Positions 51,943-61,071 are shown, counted from the first letter of the stretch. The stretch is DNA of 64,000 bases from Candidatus Zixiibacteriota bacterium (GCA_040756055.1 JBFLZR010000005.1:219501-283500); one strand, 5' to 3'. Notes: generated from the letters alone by a model not told the origin. Numbers and translations are program-made.

Positions 51943-54327
51943 CTACTTATCCCTGATTAGCGCATTAAAGTTATGCTTTAATGTATTTATAACACTCTGT
52001 TGTTGTTCATCAACTTGCTCGCTGGATAAATTACCCGCACGCGAACGATAGATGATCGATATCGCTACCGATTTTTTGCCCTTCTCGATCTGTTTTCCTT
52101 TGTACAGATCAAAAATTTCAACAGACTCCGCGATTTCTCCCCCGGCCTGGCGCACAGCGGAGATAAGGTCGGCGGCCCGAACACCCTCATCGACTATAAC
52201 AGCTATATCACGAGGGGCCGCGGGATAAATAGGAAGTTCCTGATACTGTCTTAGAGTTCCGCTGCGCTTCATCAGAGCCGTAAGAGCCAATTCAAGCAAA
52301 TAGACCGGCTGCTTTATTTCAAACCGTCCAAGGACCTCGTCGGTTAGCTGTCCGATGATGCCGACCGACTGATTCTCAAAACTTATTTCGTACGAAATTG
52401 TTTCCCTGAAGAAACCAAAAGGCTTTGGCTCGAATTTCATTTCGGGCCACCCGAAGTGACTGGCCAGCCGCGAGACCACACCGGACAAATCATAATAATC
52501 GAACGGCCGCGGACGATCCCGCCAGGTATGCTCCGTATTGCCCGTGACGGCCGCCACCAATCTGGGCTCTTCCACCCAGTCATCCTCCCCCGTTCCCGGC
52601 AGGTATATCTTTCCCACCTCAAACAGGCAGAGATCCAGATTTCGGTGGGATATATTGTGACCGACCACGCTAAGTGTGGTCGGAATCATCGAATTGCGCA
52701 TGACATTCAAATCTTCCGAAACCGGATTAACGATCCTGACCTGCTCTAGTTCCGGGTTCAGGATTTTCGAGCGCTGGCTGTCGGTCAACCCGTGATTGAC
52801 CATTTCATCAAAACCGCAGCCGAGCATAATCTTTCGCAATTCGGATCGGAACCTGTCCTCGTAATGCATCGGCGTAAACAGCGGACCGATATTGGTGGTG
52901 GCATCCGGCATGTTGTCGTAGCCTTCGATTCGCCCCACCTCTTCAACAAAGTCAATCTCTCGCTCTATATCAGGACGGAAAGTCGGCACGGTAACTCTCA
53001 TTGGGCTCTCACCATCCACTTTCATCTCCAGATCCGTCAGAATCTGCTTCATCCGTTTGGCGGGAATATCAGCCCCGAGAACATAATTACATCGCTGCGG
53101 CCTGAAGGAAATATTGAGCGGCTCGATGCGCCGCGCATAGCAGTCAACCACTCCCGAAAGCACCTTTCCGCCGCAAATCTGCTGAAACAAGTATGCCGCT
53201 CTGTCGATAGCATACGGGATACCATTGGGATCCGCCCCTTTTTCGAAACGCGATGACGACTCGGTCACCAGATCAAGTTTTTTTCTGCTGCGTCTTATCG
53301 TCGCAGGGTCAAAATAGGCGGCCTCAAGCAGGATATTCGTAGTGTCGTCTTCCACTTCCGAGTTAAGTCCCCCCATGACACCGCCGGCCGCCACGCCCGT
53401 TTGCCCATTAGTAATAAGAAGAACCTCCGGAGTCAGCTCATGCTTCTTACCGTCAAGCGTAGTGAACAATTCACCGCTGGCGGCCTTCCTGACCACCACA
53501 TGGCTGGAACCGAAACGGTCAAGGTCGAACGCATGCAGCGGATGGCCGGTCTCCAGCATAACGAGATTCGTAACATCAACAACGTTCGATATCGGACGTA
53601 CCCCTGAAAGCAGAAGTCGTTTCCTGACCCACCATGGCGACGGACCGATTTTGACATTGCGGATAACTCTCGCGGCATATCTCGGACACCCGGCCGGATC
53701 ATCTATGGTCACCTTGACAGCATTGGAGGCCGGCTCGGAAGCTTCGTTTATTTTCACTTCCGGTCGGATTACTTTTGTCGAAGCCAGCGCGGCCAGATCG
53801 CGCGCGATACCGATGGCGGACATGGAGTCGCCACGATTCGGCGTTAATTCGAATGTCAGGATATAATCATGAAAGTCAAGGGCCTCTGCCAGCGGAGTTC
53901 CCGGGGCAATCTTCGCATCAAGGACCATTATTCCCGAGTGGTCATCGGATATTCCCAGTTCTCTTTCGGAGCAGATCATTGCCGATGATTCCACGCCGCG
54001 GATCTTGACCTTTTTGATAACCATGCCGCCGGCGAGCGAGGCTCCTTCCAGCGCGACAGCCACCTTCTGACCAACGGCGACATTCGGGGCGCCACAGATT
54101 ACGTCCATTTTGCCATTTCCGACATCGACTGTCGCAAGTTGGATCTTATCAGCGCCTTTTACCGGATTGAGCGCCAGCACATCACCCACCACGACTTTGT
54201 CCATGTGACGGGCGGCGTGTTCTATGTATTCGCAGGCCGTTCCACACAGGGTGAGACGATGCGCGACATCCTCGACCGGCCAGTCAAGCCCGGTCAATTC
54301 CAAAAGCCATTTATAGGAAACCTTCAT
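51943..54327 (-). CDS. pheT: Phenylalanine-tRNA ligase beta subunit
   Basis: PheT forms the alpha2-beta2 enzyme with PheS and carries editing and tRNA-binding domains. At 794 residues it has normal length. Order: MKVSYKWLLELTGLD (N-terminal), EMAP-like tRNA-binding domain (KIQLATVDVGNGKMDVICGA), B3/B4 editing core (ETGHPLHAFDLDRF, SSRFEKGADPNGI), B5, the catalytic-like domain (EVGRIEGYDNMPDATTN), and a C-terminal anticodon-binding fold (PIYPAAPRDIAVIVDEGV). It starts three bases after pheS. Confidence 0.98.
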   Translation of the reverse strand: MKVSYKWLLELTGLDWPVEDVAHRLTLCGTACEYIEHAARHMDKVVVGDVLALNPVKGADKIQLATVDVGNGKMDVICGAPNVAVGQKVAVALEGASLAGGMVIKKVKIRGVESSAMICSERELGISDDHSGIMVLDAKIAPGTPLAEALDFHDYILTFELTPNRGDSMSAIGIARDLAALASTKVIRPEVKINEASEPASNAVKVTIDDPAGCPRYAARVIRNVKIGPSPWWVRKRLLLSGVRPISNVVDVTNLVMLETGHPLHAFDLDRFGSSHVVVRKAASGELFTTLDGKKHELTPEVLLITNGQTGVAAGGVMGGLNSEVEDDTTNILLEAAYFDPATIRRSRKKLDLVTESSSRFEKGADPNGIPYAIDRAAYLFQQICGGKVLSGVVDCYARRIEPLNISFRPQRCNYVLGADIPAKRMKQILTDLEMKVDGESPMRVTVPTFRPDIEREIDFVEEVGRIEGYDNMPDATTNIGPLFTPMHYEDRFRSELRKIMLGCGFDEMVNHGLTDSQRSKILNPELEQVRIVNPVSEDLNVMRNSMIPTTLSVVGHNISHRNLDLCLFEVGKIYLPGTGEDDWVEEPRLVAAVTGNTEHTWRDRPRPFDYYDLSGVVSRLASHFGWPEMKFEPKPFGFFRETISYEISFENQSVGIIGQLTDEVLGRFEIKQPVYLLELALTALMKRSGTLRQYQELPIYPAAPRDIAVIVDEGVRAADLISAVRQAGGEIAESVEIFDLYKGKQIEKGKKSVAISIIYRSRAGNLSSEQVDEQQQSVINTLKHNFNALIRDK

Positions 54328-54330
54328 CTC

Positions 54331-55344
54331 TTATCCGAATTGTCTCAAAAACCGAACGTCGTTGTTAAAAAACAGACGAATGTCATTAATTTTGTACTTG
54401 AGCATCGCGGGGCGCTCGACTCCCATCCCAAAAGCATACCCGGTGTACTTTTCCGGATCGTGACCGGCTTTTTCGAGCACGGCCGGATCGATCATTCCAC
54501 AGCCCAGAATTTCCAGCCATCCGGAGTGTTTACACACCCGGCAGCCGCTGCCACCGCAAAGGAAACAGGAAATGTCGACCTCGGCCGATGGTTCCGTGAA
54601 AGGGAAATACGATGGACGGAATTTGACTTTCAAACCTTCGCCGAAGAACGCATGGCAGAACGCCATCAGGGCGCCCTTCAAATCCGCCATGGTGACGCCC
54701 TCGTCAACGAGGAACCCGTCTACCTGGTGAAAGGCCACATGGGACCTTGTGGAAATAGCCTCGTTGCGATAACAGAGACCCGGAGTAATGATCTTGATCG
54801 GCGGTTTTTGTCGCTCGAGCACGCGGGCCTGAACGGGTGTGGTGTGCGTCCGGAGCAGTCGGCCGCCCTCGACAAACATCGTATCCTGCATGTCCCGCGC
54901 CGGATGATCGGGGCGGAAATTCAAAGCCTCGAAATTGTAGTAATCCGTCTCGACATCGGGGCCCCGCTCGATGGTGAATCCCATGCGATGGAAAATATCG
55001 CAGATTTCATCTATTACCTGATTGACTATGTGCGCCGTTCCGAGGCGCGGGGTTGTACCCGGTAGTGTCGGGTCGAAATCACTGACTTTGTCTTCCCGGC
55101 CGAAATTCCGCCGGGTGGTCTCGATGATACCCTCGAGTTCTTCACGAACCTTGTTGGCGAGAGCGCCGAGTTTCTTGCGCTCCTCCAAAGACAGGTCCTT
55201 CAGGCTCTTCAGGACGGCCGTAACGGCCCCCTTGCGTCCCAGATAGCGGACCTGAATTTCGTTTAGACACTCGAGCGAATCGGCTTTTCTGATTCGCTCG
55301 AGTGCTTCCTGCTTTATCTTGGTAATATCATCAAGAAGGGACAT
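54331..55344 (-). CDS. pheS: Phenylalanine-tRNA ligase alpha subunit
   Basis: PheS is the catalytic subunit for charging tRNA-Phe. The 337 residues include the N-terminal coiled-coil arm, class II motif 2 (ITPGLCYRNEAISTRSHVAF), SYFPFTEPSAEVDI, the Cys cluster CFLCGGSGCRVCKHSGWLEI seen in many bacterial PheS proteins, and motif 3 (GYAFGMGVERPAMLKY). It lies 18 bases downstream of rplT. No T-box or Phe leader peptide was seen. Confidence 0.98.
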   Translation of the reverse strand: MSLLDDITKIKQEALERIRKADSLECLNEIQVRYLGRKGAVTAVLKSLKDLSLEERKKLGALANKVREELEGIIETTRRNFGREDKVSDFDPTLPGTTPRLGTAHIVNQVIDEICDIFHRMGFTIERGPDVETDYYNFEALNFRPDHPARDMQDTMFVEGGRLLRTHTTPVQARVLERQKPPIKIITPGLCYRNEAISTRSHVAFHQVDGFLVDEGVTMADLKGALMAFCHAFFGEGLKVKFRPSYFPFTEPSAEVDISCFLCGGSGCRVCKHSGWLEILGCGMIDPAVLEKAGHDPEKYTGYAFGMGVERPAMLKYKINDIRLFFNNDVRFLRQFG

Positions 55345-55362
55345 AAAAGAGGCACTCCGGCA

Positions 55363-55713
55363 TCAGTTTCCGGCTGCCATCTTTACCAGATTCGAGAATG
55401 TAGCCGCATCGCGGGCCGCGATATCGGCAAGCATCTTGCGGTCAAGATTCACGCCGGCCTTCTTGAGACCCGACATGAACATCGAATAGTTCGTCCCATT
55501 CATCTGAGCGGCGGCTGAGATACGCGTGATCCACAGCGAGCGGAAAATCCGCTTTTTCGCACGGCGATCCCGATAGGCGTACTTAAGCCCTTTGTTTACG
55601 GTCTCGAGAGCAGTCCGATATAACTTCGCTCTTCCGTTATAGTTGCCGCGGGCCTTCTGTAGCACTTTCCGATGGCGCTTATGAGCAGCAACATTATTTT
55701 TAGCGCGTGGCAT
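55363..55713 (-). CDS. rplT: 50S ribosomal protein L20
   Basis: Binds 23S rRNA early in large-subunit assembly. The 116-residue protein shows ARGNYNGRAKLYRTA, RDRRAKKRIFRSLWITRISA and ADIAARDAATFSNLVKMA, all family features. It follows rpmI by 31 bases, in the standard order infC-rpmI-rplT. In other bacteria L20 represses this operon; the pseudoknot expected for that was not verified here. Confidence 0.98.
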   Translation of the reverse strand: MPRAKNNVAAHKRHRKVLQKARGNYNGRAKLYRTALETVNKGLKYAYRDRRAKKRIFRSLWITRISAAAQMNGTNYSMFMSGLKKAGVNLDRKMLADIAARDAATFSNLVKMAAGN

Positions 55714-55744
55714 CTGTCTAATTCTCCTTAGTTATCCAACCGTG

Positions 55745-55942
55745 TTACTGCGACGGCAACATGCGCCGTACTCTTCTAATATCCGCACTCGAAACGAGTG
55801 TGGCTTTGCGCAACTGCCTTACCCGCTTGGGACTCATCTTCGTCTGAATATGCGACTTGTAGGCTTTGTTCCGCTTGAATTTCCCGGTGGCCGTCTTTCT
55901 GAATCTCTTGGCGGCGCCCCGCAATGTTTTAATCTTCGGCAT
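55745..55942 (-). CDS. rpmI: 50S ribosomal protein L35
   Basis: A 65-residue basic ribosomal protein: [20 protein letters not shown], then [20 protein letters not shown] and a C-terminal [14 protein letters not shown]. Standard size and place between infC and rplT, 21 bases after infC. Confidence 0.98.
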   Translation of the reverse strand: MPKIKTLRGAAKRFRKTATGKFKRNKAYKSHIQTKMSPKRVRQLRKATLVSSADIRRVRRMLPSQ

Positions 55943-55963
55943 TAAATCATATCCTCAAATTGG

Positions 55964-56593
55964 TTATTGTTCTTCTTCTACCTCAACTTCAATATCCGTA
56001 TCGGCAGCCTCATCCTGGTGTTTGACTTTCTCGTCTTCGACAATCTTGGCCGCCTTCTCTTTTTTCATCTGTTTAAGAACTTCCGGCTTCGGCCCCAGAA
56101 CCATGGTCATAGTCCGACCCTCAAGTTTCGGCTCGACTTCGATCAAAGCCAGGTCCTTAAGTTCCTCGGCGACTCTATCCAACACTTTGCGACCGAATTC
56201 AATGTGCGCCATCTCACGGCCCCGAAACATCACAAAAACCTTGACCTTGCTGCCCTGTTCGAGGAACTCTCGAACATGTTTGGTTTTGAAGTCAAAATCG
56301 TGCTGGTCAATCTTGGGCCGATACCGCATCTCCTTGAGCTGAAAGGAGTGCTGCTTCTTCTTCGCCAACCGGTCCTTTTTTGACAACTCGTACTTGAATT
56401 TGCCATAATCGAGTATCCGGCAGACCGGCGGACGGCTGTTCGGCGCAACCTCTACCAAATCAAGCCCATTTTCGCGGGCCCGTTCGAGCGCCTGGTCGGT
56501 AGGAACAATGCCCAACTGGTCACCGTCAGGGCCAATCAACCTGACCGGCGAGATCCTTATCTGGCCATTGATCCGCAAGTTCTTACTGCTTAT
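55964..56593 (-). CDS. infC: Translation initiation factor IF-3, probable AUA start
   Basis: IF-3 checks the start codon and splits ribosomes. The body has RINGQIRISPVRLIGPDGDQ, ENGLDLVEVAPNSRPPVCRI, LDYGKFKYELSKK and VKVFVMFRGREMAHIEFG. A Glu/Asp-rich tail (EDEKVKHQDEAADTDIEVEV) follows. The only upstream standard codon is TTG at 56578, with no ribosome site. Five codons earlier, ATA at 56593 stands five bases after GGAGG (56603-56599), giving (M)SSKNLRINGQ. Since E. coli infC starts at AUU and IF-3 rejects such codons to control itself, AUA is the better call. It is 21 bases downstream of thrS. Confidence 0.95.
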   Translation of the reverse strand: MSSKNLRINGQIRISPVRLIGPDGDQLGIVPTDQALERARENGLDLVEVAPNSRPPVCRILDYGKFKYELSKKDRLAKKKQHSFQLKEMRYRPKIDQHDFDFKTKHVREFLEQGSKVKVFVMFRGREMAHIEFGRKVLDRVAEELKDLALIEVEPKLEGRTMTMVLGPKPEVLKQMKKEKAAKIVEDEKVKHQDEAADTDIEVEVEEEQ

Positions 56594-56614
56594 GAATTCC
56601 TCCTATATCAGAAA

Positions 56615-58543
56615 CTACTTCGCTGTCAATCCCTTGCTTTTGATTTCTTCTTCAAGGTAATCAATCGCCTGGTTTAATGTCTTGGTCCCGGTGTCACCCA
56701 CGCCATGTTTGCGAACGGAGACTGTGCCGGCCTCTCGTTCCTTGGCGCCGACAATAAACATGTACGGAACCTTATACAACTCGGCGTCGCGTATCTTGGC
56801 CCCTACCTTTTCCGAGCGATCATCAAGCACAGCCCGAATATTGCGCTCCTTCAAGGCCCCGACAACTTCCGACGCATAGTCGTTTATGCTGTCCGTGATA
56901 GGCAACACCTTGACCTGCATCGGAGCCAGCCAGAGAGGGAAATTCCCGGCATAATGCTCCAGAAGCACGCCAAAAAAGCGCTCGATCGCGCCCAAAAGCG
57001 CCCGGTGAATCATAAACGGACGCTTCTGATGCCCATCCGAGTCAATATAATAGAGATCGAATCGTTCAGGCAAGGAAAAATCAAACTGTATCGTCGAACA
57101 CTGCCAGCTGCGACCCATGGCATCTTTTATCTTTATGTCTATTTTTGGTCCATAAAATGCCCCACCGCCCTCATCGACATCGTATTTCAGCTTCGCCTTC
57201 TCCAGCGTCGCCCTCAGCCCTGCCTCCGCCCGTCGCCAGTCTTCCTCTTTGCCGATCGCTTTCGCCGGCATAGTCGAAAGATAGATGTCATACTCGGTGA
57301 AACCGAATGACCTGAGTATGTGCAAGCAGAAGTCCAGAAGCCAATCCAGCTCCTGCTCCATTTTCTCCTGGGCCACAAAATGGTGAGCGTCATCCTGCGT
57401 AAAGCCCCTGACCCGCATCAATCCGTGAAGAACTCCCCCCCGCTCATACCGGTAAACCGTGCCCAACTCGGCCCATCTCAGCGGAAGATCGCGATAGGAC
57501 CACAACCGGGTCTTGTACATGCTGATATGGAACGGGCAGTTCATCGGCTTGAGCTGGTACTTTTTACCCTCTACGTCGATCGGACCGTACATGTCATCAG
57601 AATAAAAGCCGGTGTGTCCACTGCGATGCCATAATTCCAGATCGGCGATATGAGGCGAATAGACCAGGTCATAACCGTACTTAAAATGCTCCTCACGCCA
57701 GAAATTCTCTATCTCGTTTCTGACTCTGGCGCCCTTTGGCAGCCAGAGAACCAGCCCGGCGCCGACATCATCGTTTATAGAGTACAACTCGAGCTGCTTG
57801 CCCAAAAGCCGATGGTCGCGCTTCTTTGCGTCTTCCAATCGGGTCAGGTAATCGTCAAGCATCGCTTTCTTCGGATACGATACGCCGTAAATCCGCTGAA
57901 GCATCGTGCGCTTCTCGTCTCCGCGCCAGTAGGCCCCCGACGACGAGATGAGCTTGAAGGCCTTTATAATGCCGGTACTCGGAATATGCGGTCCGCGGCA
58001 GAGGTCTTCGAATCTCGAATGGTAATAGAAACTGACCTCGTCACCCTCAAGATCCTCCAGCAACTCAACCTTGTAAGTGGCTCCCTTGTCCCGGTAATAA
58101 TCTATGGCCTCGCCGCGCTTTTTCACCTCGCGCCTGAACGGAGCGTCTTCTTTTATGATCTCGCTCATTCTCTCTTCGATTTTTTCGAGGTCTTCGGGCG
58201 AGAACGGCTTGGATACTTCAAAATCGTAATACCAGCCCTCGGCAATCGGCGGACCAATCGCCAGCTTCGCCTGGGGGAACAACTCGAGCACTGCCTGAGC
58301 CATGATGTGCGAGCTGGAATGCCAGAACACCTGCCGGCCTTCCGGATGATCGAAAGTCAGAATCTCAACCGGAGCGTCCTTCGGAATCGGCGTGCTGAGG
58401 TCGGTCACGAAGCCGTCAACCTTGACAGCAATCGCCTCTTTGGCCAGCTTCGGCGAGATAGCCTTTGCTATCTCCATGCCGGTCGTGCCTGACTCAAAAC
58501 CGCGAATGGAACCATCGGGAAGTTGTATATTTACCTGGGCCAT
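56615..58543 (-). CDS. thrS: Threonine-tRNA ligase
   Basis: ThrS charges tRNA-Thr and edits Ser-tRNA-Thr. The 642-residue protein has all parts: TGS domain (VNIQLPDGSIRGFESG), N2 editing domain (HSSSHIMAQAVLELFP, with a later HIPSTG), the catalytic core with zinc Cys in LKPMNCPFHISMYKT, motif 2 YRYERGGVLHGLMRVRGFTQ, and motif 3 MIHRALLGAIERFFGVLLEH. The C-terminal anticodon domain ends the chain. It is the first protein gene of the translation operon, 74 bases from tRNA-Val. Confidence 0.98.
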   Translation of the reverse strand: MAQVNIQLPDGSIRGFESGTTGMEIAKAISPKLAKEAIAVKVDGFVTDLSTPIPKDAPVEILTFDHPEGRQVFWHSSSHIMAQAVLELFPQAKLAIGPPIAEGWYYDFEVSKPFSPEDLEKIEERMSEIIKEDAPFRREVKKRGEAIDYYRDKGATYKVELLEDLEGDEVSFYYHSRFEDLCRGPHIPSTGIIKAFKLISSSGAYWRGDEKRTMLQRIYGVSYPKKAMLDDYLTRLEDAKKRDHRLLGKQLELYSINDDVGAGLVLWLPKGARVRNEIENFWREEHFKYGYDLVYSPHIADLELWHRSGHTGFYSDDMYGPIDVEGKKYQLKPMNCPFHISMYKTRLWSYRDLPLRWAELGTVYRYERGGVLHGLMRVRGFTQDDAHHFVAQEKMEQELDWLLDFCLHILRSFGFTEYDIYLSTMPAKAIGKEEDWRRAEAGLRATLEKAKLKYDVDEGGGAFYGPKIDIKIKDAMGRSWQCSTIQFDFSLPERFDLYYIDSDGHQKRPFMIHRALLGAIERFFGVLLEHYAGNFPLWLAPMQVKVLPITDSINDYASEVVGALKERNIRAVLDDRSEKVGAKIRDAELYKVPYMFIVGAKEREAGTVSVRKHGVGDTGTKTLNQAIDYLEEEIKSKGLTAK

Positions 58544-58562
58544 AATTCTTTCTTATATACAA

Positions 58563-58594
58563 TACTAAAAGCGGGTTACAGTAGTTTGTAACCC
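58563..58594 (-). terminator. Hairpin between tRNA-Val and thrS, probable terminator
   Basis: GGGTTACA (58573-58580) and TGTAACCC (58587-58594) form a perfect 8-bp stem with a six-base loop; on the minus strand GCTTTTAG follows. It would end the tRNA transcript, or attenuate readthrough into thrS. Confidence 0.6.
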
Positions 58595-58616
58595 ACCGAG
58601 CAACCGGTGTTGAAAA

Positions 58617-58693
58617 TGGTGGGCGATACTGGAATCGAACCAGTGACCCCTTGCATGTCAAGCAAGTACTCTAACCATCTGAGCTAATCGCCC
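58617..58693 (-). tRNA. tRNA-Val (anticodon GAC)
   Basis: The minus strand folds as a cloverleaf: acceptor GGGCGAT with ATCGCCC, D-stem GCTC/GAGT, anticodon stem CTTGC/GCAAG with loop TTGACAT, and T-arm ACTGG-TTCGATT-CCAGT. The anticodon GAC reads valine codons GUC and GUU. The discriminator is A (58620), and the CCA end is encoded (58619-58617). A near-consensus promoter lies upstream. Confidence 0.97.
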
Positions 58694-58740
58694 GTTCCAA
58701 ATACCAAGCAAACTGCTAAAAATCCTGAAAGCAGTCAATT

Positions 58741-58768
58741 ATTATAAACTTCAGCCTAAAAATGTCAA
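58741..58768 (-). promoter_or_regulatory. Near-consensus sigma-70 promoter of tRNA-Val and possibly the thrS operon
   Basis: On the minus strand, perfect TTGACA (58768-58763), a 16-base spacer and perfect TATAAT (58746-58741) lie 48 bases before the tRNA. It is the best sigma-70 match in the window, as expected for a tRNA gene. Confidence 0.85.
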
Positions 58769-58870
58769 GAGTTATTATCGCGGGCGGTCAAATAAAATTC
58801 ATTGGACTTCAACAGGTTACGTTGCAGCCCCCCGATGCGGAACATCGGCCGTCCCCCTCTGCGGCCGCTC

Positions 58871-59752
58871 TTACAAACCGGCTATTTGCATGAAAGTCTC
58901 GGCCTTGGCGTACTCCGCTTTCAGCTCCGAGTCAAAATTAAGTAAATCGTCGTCGTTCACAGCCATATACGCCATCACGCTGCGGTCGGGTTCGGCGATA
59001 AGATGCTGTTCTTCTTCTTCGTAGAATGCCCGCTTTGAGATATAATCCGCAAGGTATACGATATAGGTAATGGGGTCCTTTTTCTCTTCGAGTTGCGGGT
59101 GGTGATGAAGCGTAATCGCTTCAACCAGCTTATGGGGAATTTTCCACTGTGTCCCCAGAAACCCGCCAACCTGGCTGTGAGTAAAACCGAACAGCCTTTC
59201 TTCGATTTCGAAATCCTCGGAATTTGTATCGGCTTCACGTTCGGCCTTGTATCGTTTCCACTCATCCGGCAGGAAACAGCAAATGACCATCTTGCCCACA
59301 TCGTGAAGCAGTCCGGCCGAAAAAGCCGAGTCCGGATCGACCATACCGCGCGACCGAAGTCTCCGGGCCAGCAAACGGCAGCAAAACGCCGTGGAAAGCG
59401 AGTGACGCCAGTACTTTTCCTGGTATTCTTCGTCTATATTCTTTCCCTTGAACATATCGAGCACCGAAGCAGAAAGCACCAGATTTTTTATCGCCTCAAA
59501 GCCGACTATTACTACGGCCTGCTTGACCGACTCAATTTCTCTCGCCAGCCCGTAAAAGGCGGAGTTTGTCAGCCTGAGCACCTTCACCGACATCGCCGGA
59601 TCCTCAGCGAGAATGTTGGCGACCTTTTCGGCGCTGACACCCGGATCATTAATCACCTTCTGGATCTGGTGAAACACGATCGGCGGCGTGGGCAGATTTC
59701 TGATGTTCGAGACTACTCTTTTGATTTTATTGTCTATCTCAGCAGTTATCAT
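58871..59752 (-). CDS. HDOD-domain signalling protein
   Basis: A 293-residue single-domain HDOD protein (about 12-215): LPTPPIVFHQIQKVINDPGV, ILAEDPAMSVKVLRLTNSAFYG, and QAVVIVGFEAIKNLVLS. The HD motif is kept (AGLLHDVGKMVIC), which many HDOD proteins lack. HDOD proteins act in c-di-GMP, motility and other signalling. It follows the FlgM-like gene by nine bases, so it is probably the last gene of the flagellar run and may tie motility to signalling. Confidence 0.92.
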   Translation of the reverse strand: MITAEIDNKIKRVVSNIRNLPTPPIVFHQIQKVINDPGVSAEKVANILAEDPAMSVKVLRLTNSAFYGLAREIESVKQAVVIVGFEAIKNLVLSASVLDMFKGKNIDEEYQEKYWRHSLSTAFCCRLLARRLRSRGMVDPDSAFSAGLLHDVGKMVICCFLPDEWKRYKAEREADTNSEDFEIEERLFGFTHSQVGGFLGTQWKIPHKLVEAITLHHHPQLEEKKDPITYIVYLADYISKRAFYEEEEQHLIAEPDRSVMAYMAVNDDDLLNFDSELKAEYAKAETFMQIAGL

Positions 59753-59761
59753 ACCTGACCG

Positions 59762-60067
59762 TTATCTATAGAATTTATTGATATTTTCCAGCATTTCGTC
59801 AAGCAGCCTGTCGACCATGATCTCTTTCACTAACTGCTGGTCATAAAACCCGGAGTCGATACGATCGCGGATTTCCTGGAGCCTGTCAATCTCCCGGTTG
59901 TTGTCTTCCATCTTTTCGTTAGCGGTCGCCTTGTCTGCTGTACACTTCTCTTTTCCGAGCGCTTCGGAATTCGCGCCGACATTTTCTGCCGGTCTTGTGC
60001 TCCTTTCGGGCCGCTGGCCCGAACCCTCGATGACGGCATTGCCGTCGTTAATCGGTCCTATTTGCAT
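59762..60067 (-). CDS. FlgM-like anti-sigma-28 factor
   Basis: A 101-residue protein. The first 60 residues are polar and probably disordered. The C-terminal half (REIDRLQEIRDRIDSGFYDQ, then QLVKEIMVDRLLDEML) matches the FlgM pattern, in which two short helices around an IxSGxY motif bind sigma-28. It lies directly after a FlgN-like gene, the usual flgM-flgN neighbourhood, though in opposite order to enterics. FlgM is exported through the hook-basal body when it is complete, freeing sigma-28. No FliA gene is in the window. Confidence 0.72.
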   Translation of the reverse strand: MQIGPINDGNAVIEGSGQRPERSTRPAENVGANSEALGKEKCTADKATANEKMEDNNREIDRLQEIRDRIDSGFYDQQLVKEIMVDRLLDEMLENINKFYR

Positions 60068-60151
60068 CTCTACACCTTCCTTACTTCCTATATACCGGTG
60101 TCTCCGGCAATCGCGGCGTTTACGCCCCGACCCGGGTATACGCTGATTTAT

Positions 60152-60613
60152 TCAATTCTTACTGTCGACGAACTGCGCCGAAGGTGCTTCATTCTGGATA
60201 TATTGCAGTATCTTGTGGCTGTTTTTCAATTCGCCGAGCTCCGTTCTCAGACGGTCGTGTCTTGACCTGACGTATTCCTCGTTCTCTTCTACCAAAGCCG
60301 AGCTCTTTTTGATCAGAGTGACAATACCGTTGACTATCTTGCGCACATCGGGAGCGATCACCGCCAGCTTGAACAGTTTCGGATGTTTGGTCTTGATGGC
60401 TTCGAGCTTCTCTTCCGACTTCTTAATGCGCATATGACAGCGCTCGATTTCAGCGAACAGGTCGAGAAGTTTCCCATCGTTCTCGAACTTGATGAAATCG
60501 CGCTGCTTGTCCAGCATCACATAAAGCGCCTGGTAAAAGGAATATTCCTCTTTGAGTATCGCTACCAGCTCCTTCTCGAGCTGACTGATAGCGTTTTGAT
60601 TCGTTTGTTCCAT
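60152..60613 (-). CDS. FlgN-like flagellar export chaperone
   Basis: A 153-residue all-helical protein with the FlgN pattern (LEKELVAILKEEYSFYQALY, then RDFIKFENDGKLLDLFAEIE). FlgN binds hook-associated proteins FlgK and FlgL before export. The ATG at 60613 is used; TTG at 60619 would add two residues. It slightly overlaps the end of fliS, and fliD-fliS precede it. Confidence 0.82.
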   Translation of the reverse strand: MEQTNQNAISQLEKELVAILKEEYSFYQALYVMLDKQRDFIKFENDGKLLDLFAEIERCHMRIKKSEEKLEAIKTKHPKLFKLAVIAPDVRKIVNGIVTLIKKSSALVEENEEYVRSRHDRLRTELGELKNSHKILQYIQNEAPSAQFVDSKN

Positions 60614-60615
60614 AA

Positions 60616-61050
60616 TCAAGCCAGAGTGACAAGGTCGAGTGAAGCCTGCTGCTGTGCCTTGTCCTCCGGTTCTTTCTGGCCGCTCTGCTGCTGTTTGAGA
60701 CCCAGCCAGCCTTGCCGAAGATTATTCAGTACACTTATGTTATCGTCAATCAGCTTCAAATCTTTCGTGCCCTCAATCACGTTTGTCTGATTTATCACAA
60801 ACGCGTACAGCTTACCAAGTTGTTCGGCGATCTCGCCGCCCTTTTCGTTGTCAAGAGTAGTGTACAGATGAGTGACAAATCGCTTTGCCCGCTCGAGTTG
60901 TTCGAAACCCTTGTTGCTTTCATTCTCCCGGTAGGCCCTGGAGGCCGCCTTGAAAGCCGAAATAGCGCCGTCATAAACAAGCAGGATCAAATCCAGTTGC
61001 GATTTGCCCATGATCTCGGACTTCTGATAAGCGTTAACGTTGTTTGACAT
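60616..61050 (-). CDS. fliS: Flagellin chaperone FliS
   Basis: FliS holds flagellin unfolded in the cytosol for export. The 144-residue protein shows NAYQKSEIMGKSQLDLILLV, YDGAISAFKAA and the ERAKRFVTHLYTTLDNEKGG helix, and extends with a Gln-rich tail (KQQQSGQKEPEDKAQQQ). It starts 21 bases after fliD with AGGA upstream. Confidence 0.94.
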   Translation of the reverse strand: MSNNVNAYQKSEIMGKSQLDLILLVYDGAISAFKAASRAYRENESNKGFEQLERAKRFVTHLYTTLDNEKGGEIAEQLGKLYAFVINQTNVIEGTKDLKLIDDNISVLNNLRQGWLGLKQQQSGQKEPEDKAQQQASLDLVTLA

Positions 61051-61071
61051 AGATGTTCCTATACGTGGATG

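Noticed and set aside
55714-55963. L20-binding pseudoknot controlling rpmI-rplT
   Set aside because: Known in E. coli, but I could not trace a convincing matching structure by eye.
58544-58616. T-box or threonine attenuator before thrS
   Set aside because: No T-box sequence or Thr-rich leader peptide; only a short hairpin near the tRNA.
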